From Purshia tridentata (Eukaryota > Streptophyta > Magnoliopsida > Rosales > Rosaceae), in NCBI GenBank assembly GCA_003254885.1, contig QANT01002222.1, positions 1 through 31,499 of the forward strand: a DNA stretch of 31,499 nucleotides, given 5' to 3'. Both the position numbers and the translations under genes were made by a program. Positions 9,568 to 20,068 of this stretch are shown piece by piece (position 1 is the stretch's first letter; the number at the start of each line of letters is the position of its first letter). The notes beneath the pieces were generated by a model, which worked only from the letters and a program-made list of their open reading frames with translations, made no database searches and was not told where the DNA came from.

Positions 9568-12502
9568 AGAGAGCAGAGAGAGTTTGAATGGACTCACGTG
9601 TTCATCATCAGAGTTATGTTATCTCCTTTAAGAAGAATCCTTCCTGAAAAAAAAATGACACAAATAAGGAAACTGATTTAGAGATTGCACCAAAATAGTG
9701 CACCAGCAGAGCCAAGGATGAGGAGACTCACCTAATGTCTTTCTGGTCTTTTTCTTGATGCTCACTTCTTCAGCATCATCCAGAACCAAATTCATGTACT
9801 CATCAAAACCCTGTAAAACCAATAGTGCCAGAGGCCCATAAGTTAACTTATGACAACATTTGTTGGAGAAAATAGAGAAAGAAAACATGAAACTAGATTA
9901 AAACACAAATAATGTCAAAAAAATCATAGCAAATATGAAATATAAGATAAACACGGTAAAGCAAACATCTCCTCTACCAGTTAGGAAATTAGGAACAATA
10001 TGGTTCAAGCCATCAAGTACAAGGCACAACAAAAGGTAAAGATGTGTGTGTGTGTGTGTGTGTATGAGTGAGTGTGAGAGAGAGAGAGAGAGAGAGAGAG
10101 TCAAAATAAAATAAAATAAAATAAAAGGAAAAAAATTAGACTAGAAAAAAAAGGCATTATTCATGTTGTTTCTGACTTTTCCAAAGCCATCAAGTACAAG
10201 GCACAACAAAAGGTAAAGGTGTGTGTGTGTGTGTGTGTGTGTATGAGTGAGAGAGAGAGAGAGAGAGACTCAAAATAAAATAAAATAAAATAAAAGGAAA
10301 AAAATTAGACTAGAACAAAAAGGCATTATTCATGTTGTTTCTGACTTTTCCACTATTACTACCTTTTTAACATCCTCCTCAAATACTAACATCCTCATTC
10401 TCATCTAGCCATGAAAGGATGACTTTTAGCACATGCATAAGATTTAGAAACGAAAAAAGGTTTGAATATCAAAAAAATTATTAGACCGTAAATTTAAGAC
10501 AAAGTACAATTAGTTTCAGTCCATTTGCAGCAATTGAAAATTTAAAGGGCACGATTCAAGTTGAATAGTATTAAAGCATGTGCTAGCATTTGTACTCGAA
10601 TTTTAGAATAAATGAAACAAATGGTCATCATTGTTTGCCTCAAATTTCAATCTTACTGTCGTGGTTTCAATTGTTTTCAATCTTACTCACAAATCAAAAT
10701 TTCCTCCAATAACCATCAAATAAAGCGCATGTGCAGGCCAAGTAACGGGTAAAATCGTTGCTCCACATGACCTACACAGGCACTTTATTTGACAGAATTA
10801 TGATTTTTTAGCAAAATTGAAATCATTTTAAACCACGATGGTACTATTAAAAAAATTGAAGCCAGGAGAATAAGATTGAAAATGAGGCAAACCACAATGA
10901 CCATTTGTGGCATTTGGCCAATATTTTAGTCACATGAGTCTGCGTATTATAAAACTTTATGCAACCATTTTATCCATTAGTGAAGCCAATATGATCTTAC
11001 ATAAACCTAGATGCTAGTAAGGAATTATAGGGATTCTAGCACCAATAAGGAAGAGGAAGTAGTTCCGAAGTTCTACGACAAAGCAAGACTTAGAAAAGTG
11101 TTCCCTGTACTAACCCTCTTACGATCTATATAACCAGCAGGTTTTTAGACAGCATAATTTGATGGTGAATATGTTTACAAAACGGAACTGAACCTATGAA
11201 TTCTTTTAACAAAGTAACTTTCAAAAAAACACCCCATACTCTTTTTTTGTTTAGTCATGTGAAAGGCTTGGCCAGCACAGCACAGAAACACGTTTCCACA
11301 TCTTTTCCACAGCACAGCACCAGGAAAACATATTTTACCAAATTAACCACACTAATTGTTTTATGATAAACACAATATATTGAAAGCTAAATAATCTCCT
11401 AGAGCATTTGTATAACATCTACTTGAAGAGAAAAACTAGTTTTTGGCTCAAGCATGATAATCATCTATAGCAGGTCCTCATGCTGCATGACCCTGATTAC
11501 TTAAATGATTCTAAACAACCCCTAAAATATTCTCAAGGTCTACCAAATAATCCAATATTCATTCTCCAGATACAGGTATTTCCACAGTTTTTTTTCTTTT
11601 TCTTTTGAATTCATTATTAGCCATTCCACACTGCACTCCCAATCAAGCCTTCAGAAATTTATATAATTCGAAATCAATATACTGCCAAAATAATTCCATA
11701 TCTTGAATCCAACAAAACAACAAAGCTAAAGTTACAAACCATCACATATGGTATAACCTAAATTGACGACATACAATATCATCAATTATAAAACACAACA
11801 AACGATAACAGTCATTTACCAAGGGCACAAAGAACCTCAAGATTCAGTATTATCAAATAAAACAATTAAATTGATAACTCAATTATATAATATGATAATA
11901 TACTTGTTTAAGCTTAAGCACAAGAAAAATATACTTAATTAACAGTTTCGGCATAGATTGTGCCATAATATAGGACAACATAAATCATTACTAATTTAGA
12001 AAACAATTCGATTTTTCCATAAATGTGTGGCAATATGAACAAAATAATACTCTAAAACCCTAGTGAACCAAAAATATGAACATATAGAAAAAGAGAACAA
12101 AACACTTACAATAATTCGGCCTTCAATCCTGAGGTCCTTCTGCTCAAAGAGCCAAATCTGAATGCGAGCTTTCTGAAACCAAAATTGTCCGAAAAAAAGA
12201 AGTCAAAAACCCAGTAAGAAAACCCCCCGAGATGCGAGGTTTCTGAAGCAAACCCAGATGAAAACATCAGCCAAATTGAAAAATATATACATATAAATAT
12301 TACTTACACTTTGAAGGAACCTGAAAATCAAGTTCTGATGCAGCCAAAAATGCCCCCAAGAAAAAAGAACGAAAATTTATCAGTAAAACATTCAAACAAA
12401 AAAAAAGAAAAAAGAAGTTAAAACAAAACAGAGAAAAGGAAGATAGAGAAGGGAACGTACAATAGGTTGGGTCATAATCCTCTGGACTTTGGTGCTCGCC
12501 AT
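9485..12502 (-). CDS. SmE: Small nuclear ribonucleoprotein E (SmE), six exons
   Basis: SmE is one of seven Sm proteins that form the ring on the Sm site of U1, U2, U4 and U5 snRNAs and so belongs to the core spliceosome. Coding exons on the minus strand are 12502-12461, 12334-12308, 12172-12110, 9810-9732, 9643-9598 and 9494-9485. All five introns are GT-AG and the phases join without a break, giving 88 residues, the usual plant SmE length. The start [14 protein letters not shown] lies in a good GCCATGG context. Sm1 spans about residues 24-60 ([27 protein letters not shown]) and Sm2 about 70-85 ([15 protein letters not shown]), ending NTGK. The last coding exon supplies only 10 nt. Intron 3 is 2.3 kb and holds a tandem duplication; intron 5 holds a GA repeat. 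The gene diverges from the GLR pseudogene, with 1.08 kb between the start codons. Confidence 0.95.
9527..9582. repeat. GA/CT microsatellite in SmE intron 5
   Basis: About 20 AG units (9527-9566), then interrupted GAGCAGAGAGAG. On the SmE sense strand it is a CT tract that ends about 30 nt before the acceptor, so it effectively lengthens the polypyrimidine region of this 103-nt intron. Confidence 0.9.
10007..10352. repeat. 177-bp tandem duplication in SmE intron 3
   Basis: Copy 1 (10007-10183) and copy 2 (10184-10352) both run from AAGCCATCAAGTACAAGGCA through a TG repeat, a GA repeat, AAAATAAAATAAAATAAAA, and end in TTCTGACTTTTCCA. Apart from microsatellite length and a few bases they are nearly identical, so the duplication is recent. 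Confidence 0.92.
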
Positions 12503-12563
12503 GGCTGCGAAATTGAATGGGTTTTGAGGTCACAGATAGGGGTTTTAGAAGAAGCAAATTTCG

Positions 12564-12763
12564 AACCCTAGTAAAGCTCAGATTCTTTTCTATTTTCTAA
12601 TAAGAAATACTTGAAATTGGGTGACCAACCCGCCTTTTATCGCCTTCCCTCTTTTATTTCGGTCACTTGGCAGGAATGTTGCTTTTTGCCAGGGCCTCAG
12701 CTATTGCAAAAGTCCAGACAACTGTCAAGTGATGGATCAAGCCCATTGCATCATTTATGGGCC
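12564..12763 (-). promoter_or_regulatory. SmE promoter elements: telo-box and two TGGGCY sites
   Basis: AACCCTA (12564-12570) lies about 65 bp upstream of the start codon and reads TAGGGTT on the sense strand. TGGGCC at 12758-12763 and AAGCCCA at 12739-12745 (TGGGCTT on the minus strand) lie about 240-260 bp upstream. A telo-box combined with site II (TGGGCY) elements is typical of plant genes for ribosomal proteins and RNA-processing factors, which suggests growth-linked expression. The motifs are seen directly; their activity is inferred. Confidence 0.5.
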
Positions 12764-13582
12764 TTCACTTTTTTTCCTTGAAATAGACATGTCAAGATTA
12801 TACATAATTTTTTAACACGATACAAAACGATATAAAAAATTTAATATTTAGATTAAGGCTTCTTATGTCGTGTTGATATCGTGAGTCTAAAATTCAATGT
12901 TCGGATTAAGGCTTCTTGTGTCATGTCGATATCATGTAGACTCATTAATTTAACGGACTGGTTTCATGTCAACTCACATATTAAGTTTCTTAGCCGAGCC
13001 TGCACATTTGCATATGCTTCATTCTACTCTTTTTTCTATATTTTATTCTATTACTAATACTATTATTACCATTATTTAATTTAACTTACCATTATCGATC
13101 TTTACTATAAATTACTGTCATTACTCTTATTTTATTGTGAAGTTTACAGAAATTCCGTATTATTAATTTCCAGCAACTTGTTAATAAGGCCGCAGGAAAC
13201 AAAAACTTGATGATAATGGGGGTCGTGTTGGTGTTGGTAATCCAAATATATGATATCACGGATCTTTGGTTTTGTCTTGTATCTTGATGCCTGCAGTTGC
13301 AGGAAAAAGGGTGTTCTGTCTTGTTTGAAGAGCAGGGCCCATGCTTAGAAGTTAAAAACTAGGCATTGACTTCCTTTGGAGCTATCATATGAAACTATGA
13401 TGCAAATTGTATCAACAATTATGAGAGTATATCCAATGCTTGCAGCTATTGAGGATGAGCTTTGATTACTAATGGTTGATCGTTACATACTGCACAATTA
13501 TAATAGTAAGGCCACATGAAAAAAGGGCAAAAAAAAAAAGGAAAAGTAATTCAAATATATATATGTGAGACACTGAGAGTGC
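12764..13582. other. Divergent intergenic region between SmE and the GLR pseudogene
   Basis: Noncoding. It contains a 53-bp-spaced imperfect direct repeat, GATTAAGGCTTCTTATGTCG at 12851 and GATTAAGGCTTCTTGTGTCA at 12904. An AC-rich patch around 12812-12830 (AACACGATACAAAACGATA) resembles sequence found near plant hAT ends, but no pair of termini was found. Confidence 0.4.
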
Positions 13583-16500
13583 ATGAGGCCAAACCTTGCA
13601 GGCTTGACAATTGCAAACCAGAAGCACCTTCCTTCTTTATTTTTCGTTCTTTTGTTCAGCCTTGGTGGGACTGAGCCTTCGATATCGAAGGAGGTGATAC
13701 AAGTACAAGTGGGGGTAGTTCTTAATCTAAACTCCCCAGTGGGAGCAATGGCAGAGAGCTGTATGACCATGGCACTCTCAGATTTTTATGCTAAGCATGC
13801 TCATTATCGAACAAGGCTTGCTCTTCGCAGTCAGGATTCTAAGGATAATGTTGTTTCTGCAGCATTTGAAGGTAAAACACACATTTTTTGATCCTTTGAA
13901 GGTAAAACACACATCATGCTAAGGATGATGTTGTTGCTAAAATGTGGTGGCAACTGTAACCTAGGCATTATGAAACTCTCTGTGTCAACATTTTGTCTGA
14001 TTGAATTCATTCCCTGCAAATGTTCCTTCTTCTATTGGAATATTCATTCACCTATTGAATATGCAGCGTTTCATATGATAAAGAACGAGAAAGTGCACGC
14101 CATTATCGGACCTCAAAGTTCAGCAGAAGCAAAGTTTGTGATAGAGCTTGGCAGAGAGGCTCAAGTTTCCATCATTTCCTTTTCTGCCACCAGTCCCTCT
14201 CTTTCTCCATCCCACAGCCCATTTTTCATTTGGACAGCCTTTGATGACTCTGCTCAAGTGCAAGCCATAGCTGCCATCACTGGAGCTTATAGTTGGTTGG
14301 AAGTTGTTCTCATCTATGAAGACACAGATTATGGCAATGGTTTAATTCCATACTTCATAGATGCTTTACAAGAGGTTGATGCTCGAGTACCTTACAGAAG
14401 TGTCATTCCCCCATCTTCTAATGATTCTGAAATTCTGAAGGAGCTTGAAAAGTTGAAATCAATGCCAACAAGAATCTTTCTGGTTCATATGACTGCTTCA
14501 TTTGGGTCAAAATTCTTTGTACTAGCAAATAAGGCAGGAATGATGAGTGAATGGTATGAATGGATTGTTACAGAAGGGATATCGACTTTGTTAGATCCCG
14601 TGGGTTCGAAAGCCATGGATTCAATGCAAGGTGTATTGGGAGTAAGGCCATATATACCAATGTCAAAAGATATTGAAGATTTCAAATTAAGATGGAAAAG
14701 ATTCACATTGAGCAAACCAAACAATCTTACTGGCATAAACCTCTTTGCATTGTGGGCATATGATACAATTTGGGCATTGGCTATGGCAGCGGAGAAGGTA
14801 GGAATACCAAATTCCAGCTTCAAGAAGCAAAATGTTAACACAAGTAGAGTCAATCTTGCAAGATTGGGAACCAGTGACATGGGCAAAAATCTGCTTGAGG
14901 CAATCCTGAGTTCAAAATTTCAAAGCCTCAGTGGGAGTTTCAATTTGGTCCACAGACAGAAGCTTCAACCTTTGAGATATTCAATGTGATAGGAGAAAAA
15001 GAAAGGATTATTGGGTATTGGGTTAACCCAGAAAAAGGACTTTTGCGAGACCTGAATGACAGTAGTGATCATCAAGCAGCAAAATCAGATTTAAAAAACA
15101 AACTCAAGCAACCAATCTGGCCAGGGGATACTACAGACCAGCCTGCAACAAAAAAATTGAGGATTAGAGTTCCTTTGAAACAAGGTTTCAATGAATTCCT
15201 AAAAGTGGAAACGAACAATAACATATCCGGATTTGCTGCAGATGTGTTCTTTGCTGCCGTAGCTCAACTACCATTTCCCTTTCCCCATGAATTTTTTCCC
15301 TTCAGTGGGACTTATGATAGTCTTCTTTACCAAATTGAACAGGTAAGTCATGTTAGTTTACAATCAACTACCCCATAAATTGATGATGATCCTCTCACTT
15401 TTCACTTAATTGTGAGTTTAAATGCAGAAATATGATGCTGTGGTGGGAGACACAACTATTGTAGCTAATCGCTCATTATATGTAGATTTTACATTGCCTT
15501 ATTCCGAATCAGGAGTGTCAATGGTAGTTTTGATGGAAGATAATGATAGAAAAAATTTGGATGTTCTTGAAGCCACTAAGCTTGGATCTTTGGTTGTCGA
15601 CAACTGGGGCAGCCTTCATATTTACAGGTTTTGTGATATGGATTCTTGAACACCGGGTAAACCCCGAGTTTAGAGGTCCTCCAATGGAACAACTTGGCAT
15701 GATATTCTGGTTCTCCTTTTCAACCCTTGTTTTTGCTCACAGTAAATTCTCTTGTCCTTAAGAAGAATATGTTTGTTTTTATATAGTACTTTCTTTCTTC
15801 AGAATATATAACAAATTAGAACAAGTGAAAATGCTAAGTGAAGCATATTTACTGACAATGCTTAATTTTATAATGCTGTCGAGGAGAAAGTGCTGAATAA
15901 TTTGTCAAGATTAGTGCTGATTATATGGGTTTTTGTGGTACTGATCCTGACGCAAAGTTACACTGCGAGCTTAGCCTCAATATTAACAGTGAAAAAATTG
16001 CAGCCTGCATTTACTGATATAAGAGAGATCCAAAGGAATGGCTACTATGTAGGATATCAAAATAATTCCTTTACTAAAGGGTTTTTGATTGAAAATTTAA
16101 AGTTTGATGAATTCAAGTTGAAGCCTTATGAAACCATTCAGGAGTACCATGATGCACTCTCCAAAGGACACAACAATGGTGGAGTTGCGGCTATTTTTGA
16201 CGAAATCCCTTACCTCAAGCTCTTCCTTGCAAAGAATTGTTCCAAGTACACCATGGTTGGACCAACTTACAAAACTGATGGATTCGGCTTTGTGAGTTCC
16301 CTCTTCTGTTGATTTTTCTTTGGGAAATGTTAAAAGGAGCACATTAGCTGACGGCCTCATGATGGGACAGTCGATGCATGTGTGCTTATTACATCAATTT
16401 TTATGGTTAGCTGTTAATTAACACATAGCGGTCAGAAAAATGTAGTCCTTGATTCTAACATTACTCTTTAACTGTTTTAGATAAATGAGTCCACAAGCCA

Positions 16501-17072
16501 AAAGGATATGCAGCAATGTTGCAGCTAGTGGATCCATTTTATTATATTCATTAACATGCTAAATTCTTTTCTTTTCTTATATATCAGGCCTTCCCAAGAG
16601 GGTCTCCTCTAGTCTCCAACATGTCCAGGGCAATCTTGAATGTCACTCAAGATAAAAATAAGATGGATTCAATTGAGTCCAACTATTTTGGAAGCCAAAC
16701 TGCAGCCTGTGAGGATCAAAGTGCTAAAATTTCTTCAGATGGTCCAAATCTTAGTGTGTACAGCTTTGGAGGCCTCTTCATCATAGCAGGTGTGACATCC
16801 ATTTTTTCGCTTCTGATGCACATGTACCACTTCCTGTGCTCATATTGGCCTACTTTGAGGAGCTCCATGAGTTCAGAGAGCTCATTTTGGTCCAAAGTGG
16901 TTGAAATGGCAAGGCATTTTGATGAGAAAGATATCACCTCTCGTCATTTGAAGCGAAGAGACTCTAGAGAATATGCGTAGATGCTCCTCAGGAGCCTGCT
17001 GATCAAGCCATAAGATCTGGTGGAGCTACTGATATGCAGATCAACCACTCTGCGAATAGTGGAGAACAATAA
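13583..17072 (+). pseudogene. GLR-family (clade II-like) glutamate receptor-like pseudogene
   Basis: The layout matches the intact GLR at 24271: exon 1 13583-13871 (signal-like start, VGVVLNLNSPVG), exon 2 14067-15342 (ligand-sensing domain, AIIGPQSS), exon 3 15428-15741 ([10 protein letters not shown], first membrane helix), exon 4 15882-16291 (pore SYTASLASILTV, DEIPYLKLFLAK), exon 5 16588 to about 17070 (last helix in YSFGGLFIIAG). It cannot encode a full receptor. A frameshift at 14959-14962 brings a stop at 14987-14989. About 2 nt are missing in the A-run at 15550-15558, giving a stop at 15647-15649. The acceptor before exon 4 reads TCG instead of CAG (15879-15881), and using the next AG hits a stop. 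The TAG at 16978-16980 follows a probable further frameshift, after which another frame stays open to 17072. A segment with the PKGW motif is also missing. Several independent lesions argue against sequencing error. Confidence 0.88.
13838..13938 (+). repeat. Partial duplication of the exon 1/intron 1 boundary of the GLR pseudogene
   Basis: TTTGAAGGTAAAACACACAT occurs twice, at 13865-13884 and 13895-13914, each including the splice donor. Next to the second copy, GCTAAGGATGATGTTGTTGC (13918) resembles the exon end at 13838 (TCTAAGGATAATGTTGTTTC). Using the second donor (GT at 13902) would bring an in-frame TGA into exon 1, so only the first donor can be productive. Confidence 0.75.
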
Positions 17073-17190
17073 CGTTGATGATGCTAATTATGAAAGTGAA
17101 TCAGTGGTATATAGTGATTCATCTATATCCGTGCATATATATACCTAACTTATCATAGCCTATATCCTTAACTTGTATGGTACATGTATA

Positions 17191-17196
17191 AATAAA
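17191..17196 (+). terminator. AATAAA, possible poly(A) signal of the GLR pseudogene
   Basis: AATAAAGTATAATGAG lies about 120 bp past the last open frame of the pseudogene. Plant signals are loose, so this is only suggestive. Confidence 0.3.
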
Positions 17197-17643
17197 GTAT
17201 AATGAGTGATGATCTATGCAGCACAAACAAAGATGATCAACCTCTAGATCTAATTATCTACAAATTAAACCCTCTAGTAATGTTATATCATGTATAAATA
17301 ATATCAACATGTCAATTTATGAGCACACATATATCCACATGTATATATGCAATTTCTACTTTTTAACAAAATTTCCCAAAATACTCTCAAATTAAGATCC
17401 AAAATCAAGTGAGCGTCCATCACTCATCCTTTATAAAGGCTGCATGCCAAATAATAAATAAAATACACGACTCAGCCAGTCCAAGTAATTCGAAAGGCAT
17501 TATAGTCTCTATTTTTTTATGGTTTATTTTTGGAAAGTACGTACTATATCAATTCAAGCTGAAAAGTCTAAGTCAACTTATATATATAATTACTTCCTAG
17601 TTACTAATAATGTTAATCATAAGATATTCAGTTATTATATTAA

Positions 17644-17738
17644 TTTTTTTTTATTACAGTGGAGGACGAGGGTTCGAACTTGAGTGCGTAAGGGGGGAAC
17701 TTTTTTTCTCAGCCAATTAGGCCAATCCGAATCACCAA
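17644..17738 (-). mobile_element. tRNA-derived SINE with 12-bp target duplication
   Basis: TTATTATATTAA flanks the element on both sides (17632-17643 and 17739-17750). On the minus strand the body starts TTGGTGATTCGGATTGGCC, has an A-box-like TGGCCTAATTGG (17724-17713), then a B-box-like AGTTCGAACCC (17680-17670) about 33 nt on, and ends in a run of nine A (17652-17644). Internal RNA polymerase III promoter boxes, a 3' A-tail and a long target duplication are the marks of SINE retroposition by LINE machinery. At about 95 bp it is short, so it may be internally deleted. It does not fold as a real tRNA gene and is not called one. Confidence 0.75.
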
Positions 17739-17750
17739 TTATTATATTAA

Positions 17751-19267
17751 GTTCAAGGACAATATTTTTACTATTATAAAGCAAAAAGAAAGGGTTTGGT
17801 ATTACAGAATTTATTAAAAATGAGATTGTCTAAAATACCCTTCATTCAACAAAACAGTTACATAAAAAAACCTAATAAATAAAGATATAATAGTAAAATA
17901 CAATCATTCAAATAAAGTTTAAAAAATTAAAAAAGACATCTAACTACTTTAAAACGTGAAAAGAGTTTTAAGAAATTATTAAATAACGATAATAAAATAT
18001 AAAAAGAAAAAAAAATACAATGAAAATGTCAATTGACGCATGAGAAGCACTTGCCAGCCTAGTTAACTCTAAAGTAAATGGACCAACAATTTATCACCTC
18101 GTCACTCACACTTTCTCTATGTTATTCTCATCACCTCGTCACTCACACTTTTTCTCAGTGTTCTTATCTCTCTCTTTCTAGATTTAAAACCTTGTCCTTT
18201 TTTCTTTCTCTTCTTCAATATTAATTTTCATGTGATTTGTTGCAAATTTGAAGAAATAGTTATGATCCGTAGTGCGATCATGAATTTTCAAGCTCCTAAT
18301 TTCTCATTTGATTAAGGATTAATTTCAAATTTGAGCTATTTTGAAATTTCTAACTAATGAAGGTGTGGGGAGGTTTCTTGAAGCTCCTCTCTCTCCCTCT
18401 CCCTCTCCCTCACTCTAATTTTTCCATTTGGTATATGTGTGTCTTAGATGTCAGTTTGGGATTACTGTATGGTGAGAAAAAGCTGCTGCAACTGTGTGAT
18501 GAGAAAAAACTGCTGTAAGGTAAAATAGTTAAGTGTTTAGTAAACTGTGTTTTTAAAGTGATGTGAGTTTTAAAAGCAGCAATACAATATTTGGTAAATT
18601 TTGATGTAGAAGTGCTGTAACTATGTATAATGACCAAAATAGATATGGTGCTGAAAGTGCTTTTTAATTTTTTGTTTGGTAAAACAAGAGTGCTTTCACT
18701 TGCTTTTTTAACTTTTAATTATGGTTTTTTTTTTTTACTTTTATTTATGGTTTTTTTTTCTAACTTTGATTTATGATTTTTTTTCTAAGTTTTATTTATG
18801 ATTTTTTTAGTAAAAATTAGTTTTGTAACTTACATATATAAAACTCAATTTATATTAATATTTTTGTCATTGCATTTTGTTAATTAAAATGTAATTATGC
18901 TATTAAAATTTAAAAATGTAACTATAATTTTTTAATAAGGGGGTAAGAGTTGTTATTTTTTTAATTGGGTGAGGGCAATTTTGGAAATTATGGCTACTTT
19001 CCCACACAGTAGATTTTGAAAGCATCTATTTAGCTATTTTACCCCAACCCCCAAAAATTGATTTTCTCCACCCCTGTTTTCAAAATAAGCAGATTTTACT
19101 TTATTAACCAAATACCAAAAACTACTTTGCAATAGAAGTAAACAACTTATTTCTAAGGCACCTTAATCCCAAATTGGCTATTAATGTCTCAATCTTTAAT
19201 TGGGTCCGCAGGCCGAACCAGGTCACGGGGCAATCTAAGGGCCAAGATGGAGCCAAGTAATACTTAA
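17751..19267. other. Noncoding AT-rich intergenic DNA
   Basis: No gene is seen. It includes a CTCTCC-type repeat (about 18381-18411) and a stretch (about 18460-19140) rich in short repeated words such as AAGTGCTTTTT, GCTGCT and TTTATTTATG, which looks like an old transposon but has no terminal repeats I can place. Confidence 0.4.
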
Positions 19268-19438
19268 AGCCCGTTTGGATAGGAGGATTTGAGGAGCTCA
19301 AATCCAAATCCATCTATTTGGATTGATGTAAAAGAATGTATTTGAATTTGACCCAAATCCAAGATGAATTTTAGAGGGCTAAATTCATGGATTTCAAATA
19401 TCTTTCTCTAACTAGGTATTTGAAATCCCACCATTCCA

Positions 19439-19490
<52 letters not shown>

Positions 19491-19853
19491 TTCGGCCACA
19501 ACTGCTCAACCACCGCTATGACTTTTTTGGCCACTTTCGACGACTTTTCCGGGCACCTCTGTCAACTTTTCCGACCACTTTCGTCAACTTTTTCGGCCAA
19601 CTCCGGCAACTTTTCTAACCGCCCTTCGATGATTTTTTTGGTTACCTCTTATTTTTTATTCTTAATCATATATTTACAATTTAAAATTGTCAAAAAAAAA
19701 TTAAAAAATTGAATTACTCAGTGAAATCCTCGCTTTTAAAATTTGTAGCTAAACCATAAAATTTCAAATATAGGAATTTCAATTACATAGATTTCAAATG
19801 AATGAATTTGAAATCCAAATTCAAATCCAAATTCAAGAATTCAAACGAGCCCT
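19268..19853. mobile_element. Tourist-like (PIF/Harbinger) element candidate
   Basis: The left end AGCCCGTTTGGAT (19268-19280) and the inverted right end (reading AGGGCTCGTTTGAAT from 19853) are a near match. TAA flanks both sides (19265-19267 and 19854-19856), the usual 3-bp target of this superfamily. Subterminal repeats of AAATCCAAAT type occur near both ends. No transposase is present. A CT microsatellite (19442-19487) lies inside. Confidence 0.6.
19442..19487. repeat. CT microsatellite
   Basis: About 23 uninterrupted CT units. Confidence 0.95.
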
Positions 19854-20068
19854 TAAAGAATTCTTGAGTTTGGATCAGATTGTTGGGTAGGCTGAGGGCC
19901 CTATTTGGGCCAGTATCACTTGCATAACCAATGGGCCCAAGCCAGGATTCATTACCTGAAGGCCAAGTTGGGCCTGGTTTGTTAGAAATCAAAGCTAAGG
20001 CCAGAAATCATATTATAGCCGAAAATGCTAGATTGAATTGATCTTATTCACTAGTTCAATCTGCATAT

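Noticed and set aside
9527-9582. CRISPR-like or satellite array
   Set aside because: It is a simple GA dinucleotide repeat without spacers; no CRISPR or cas-like sequence is present in this plant DNA.
13895-13903. Second splice donor for exon 1 of the GLR pseudogene
   Set aside because: Extending exon 1 to it adds an in-frame TGA (13889-13891), so it cannot give a longer product.
13916-14066. Reading the 13916 ATG as the start of the GLR coding region
   Set aside because: The segment before 14067 is intron: it lacks GLR similarity, while exon 1 at 13583-13871 supplies the expected N-terminus with matching phase.
14485-14886. 133-codon minus-strand frame
   Set aside because: Mirror frame of GLR pseudogene exon 2, which explains the region fully.
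17670-17724. Possible tRNA gene, because of A and B boxes
   Set aside because: No acceptor stem or cloverleaf; the A-tail and 12-bp target duplication point to a SINE.
18460-19140. Possible old transposon with AAGTGCTTTTT and GCTGCT words
   Set aside because: No terminal repeats or target duplication could be located, so it is left as noncoding DNA.
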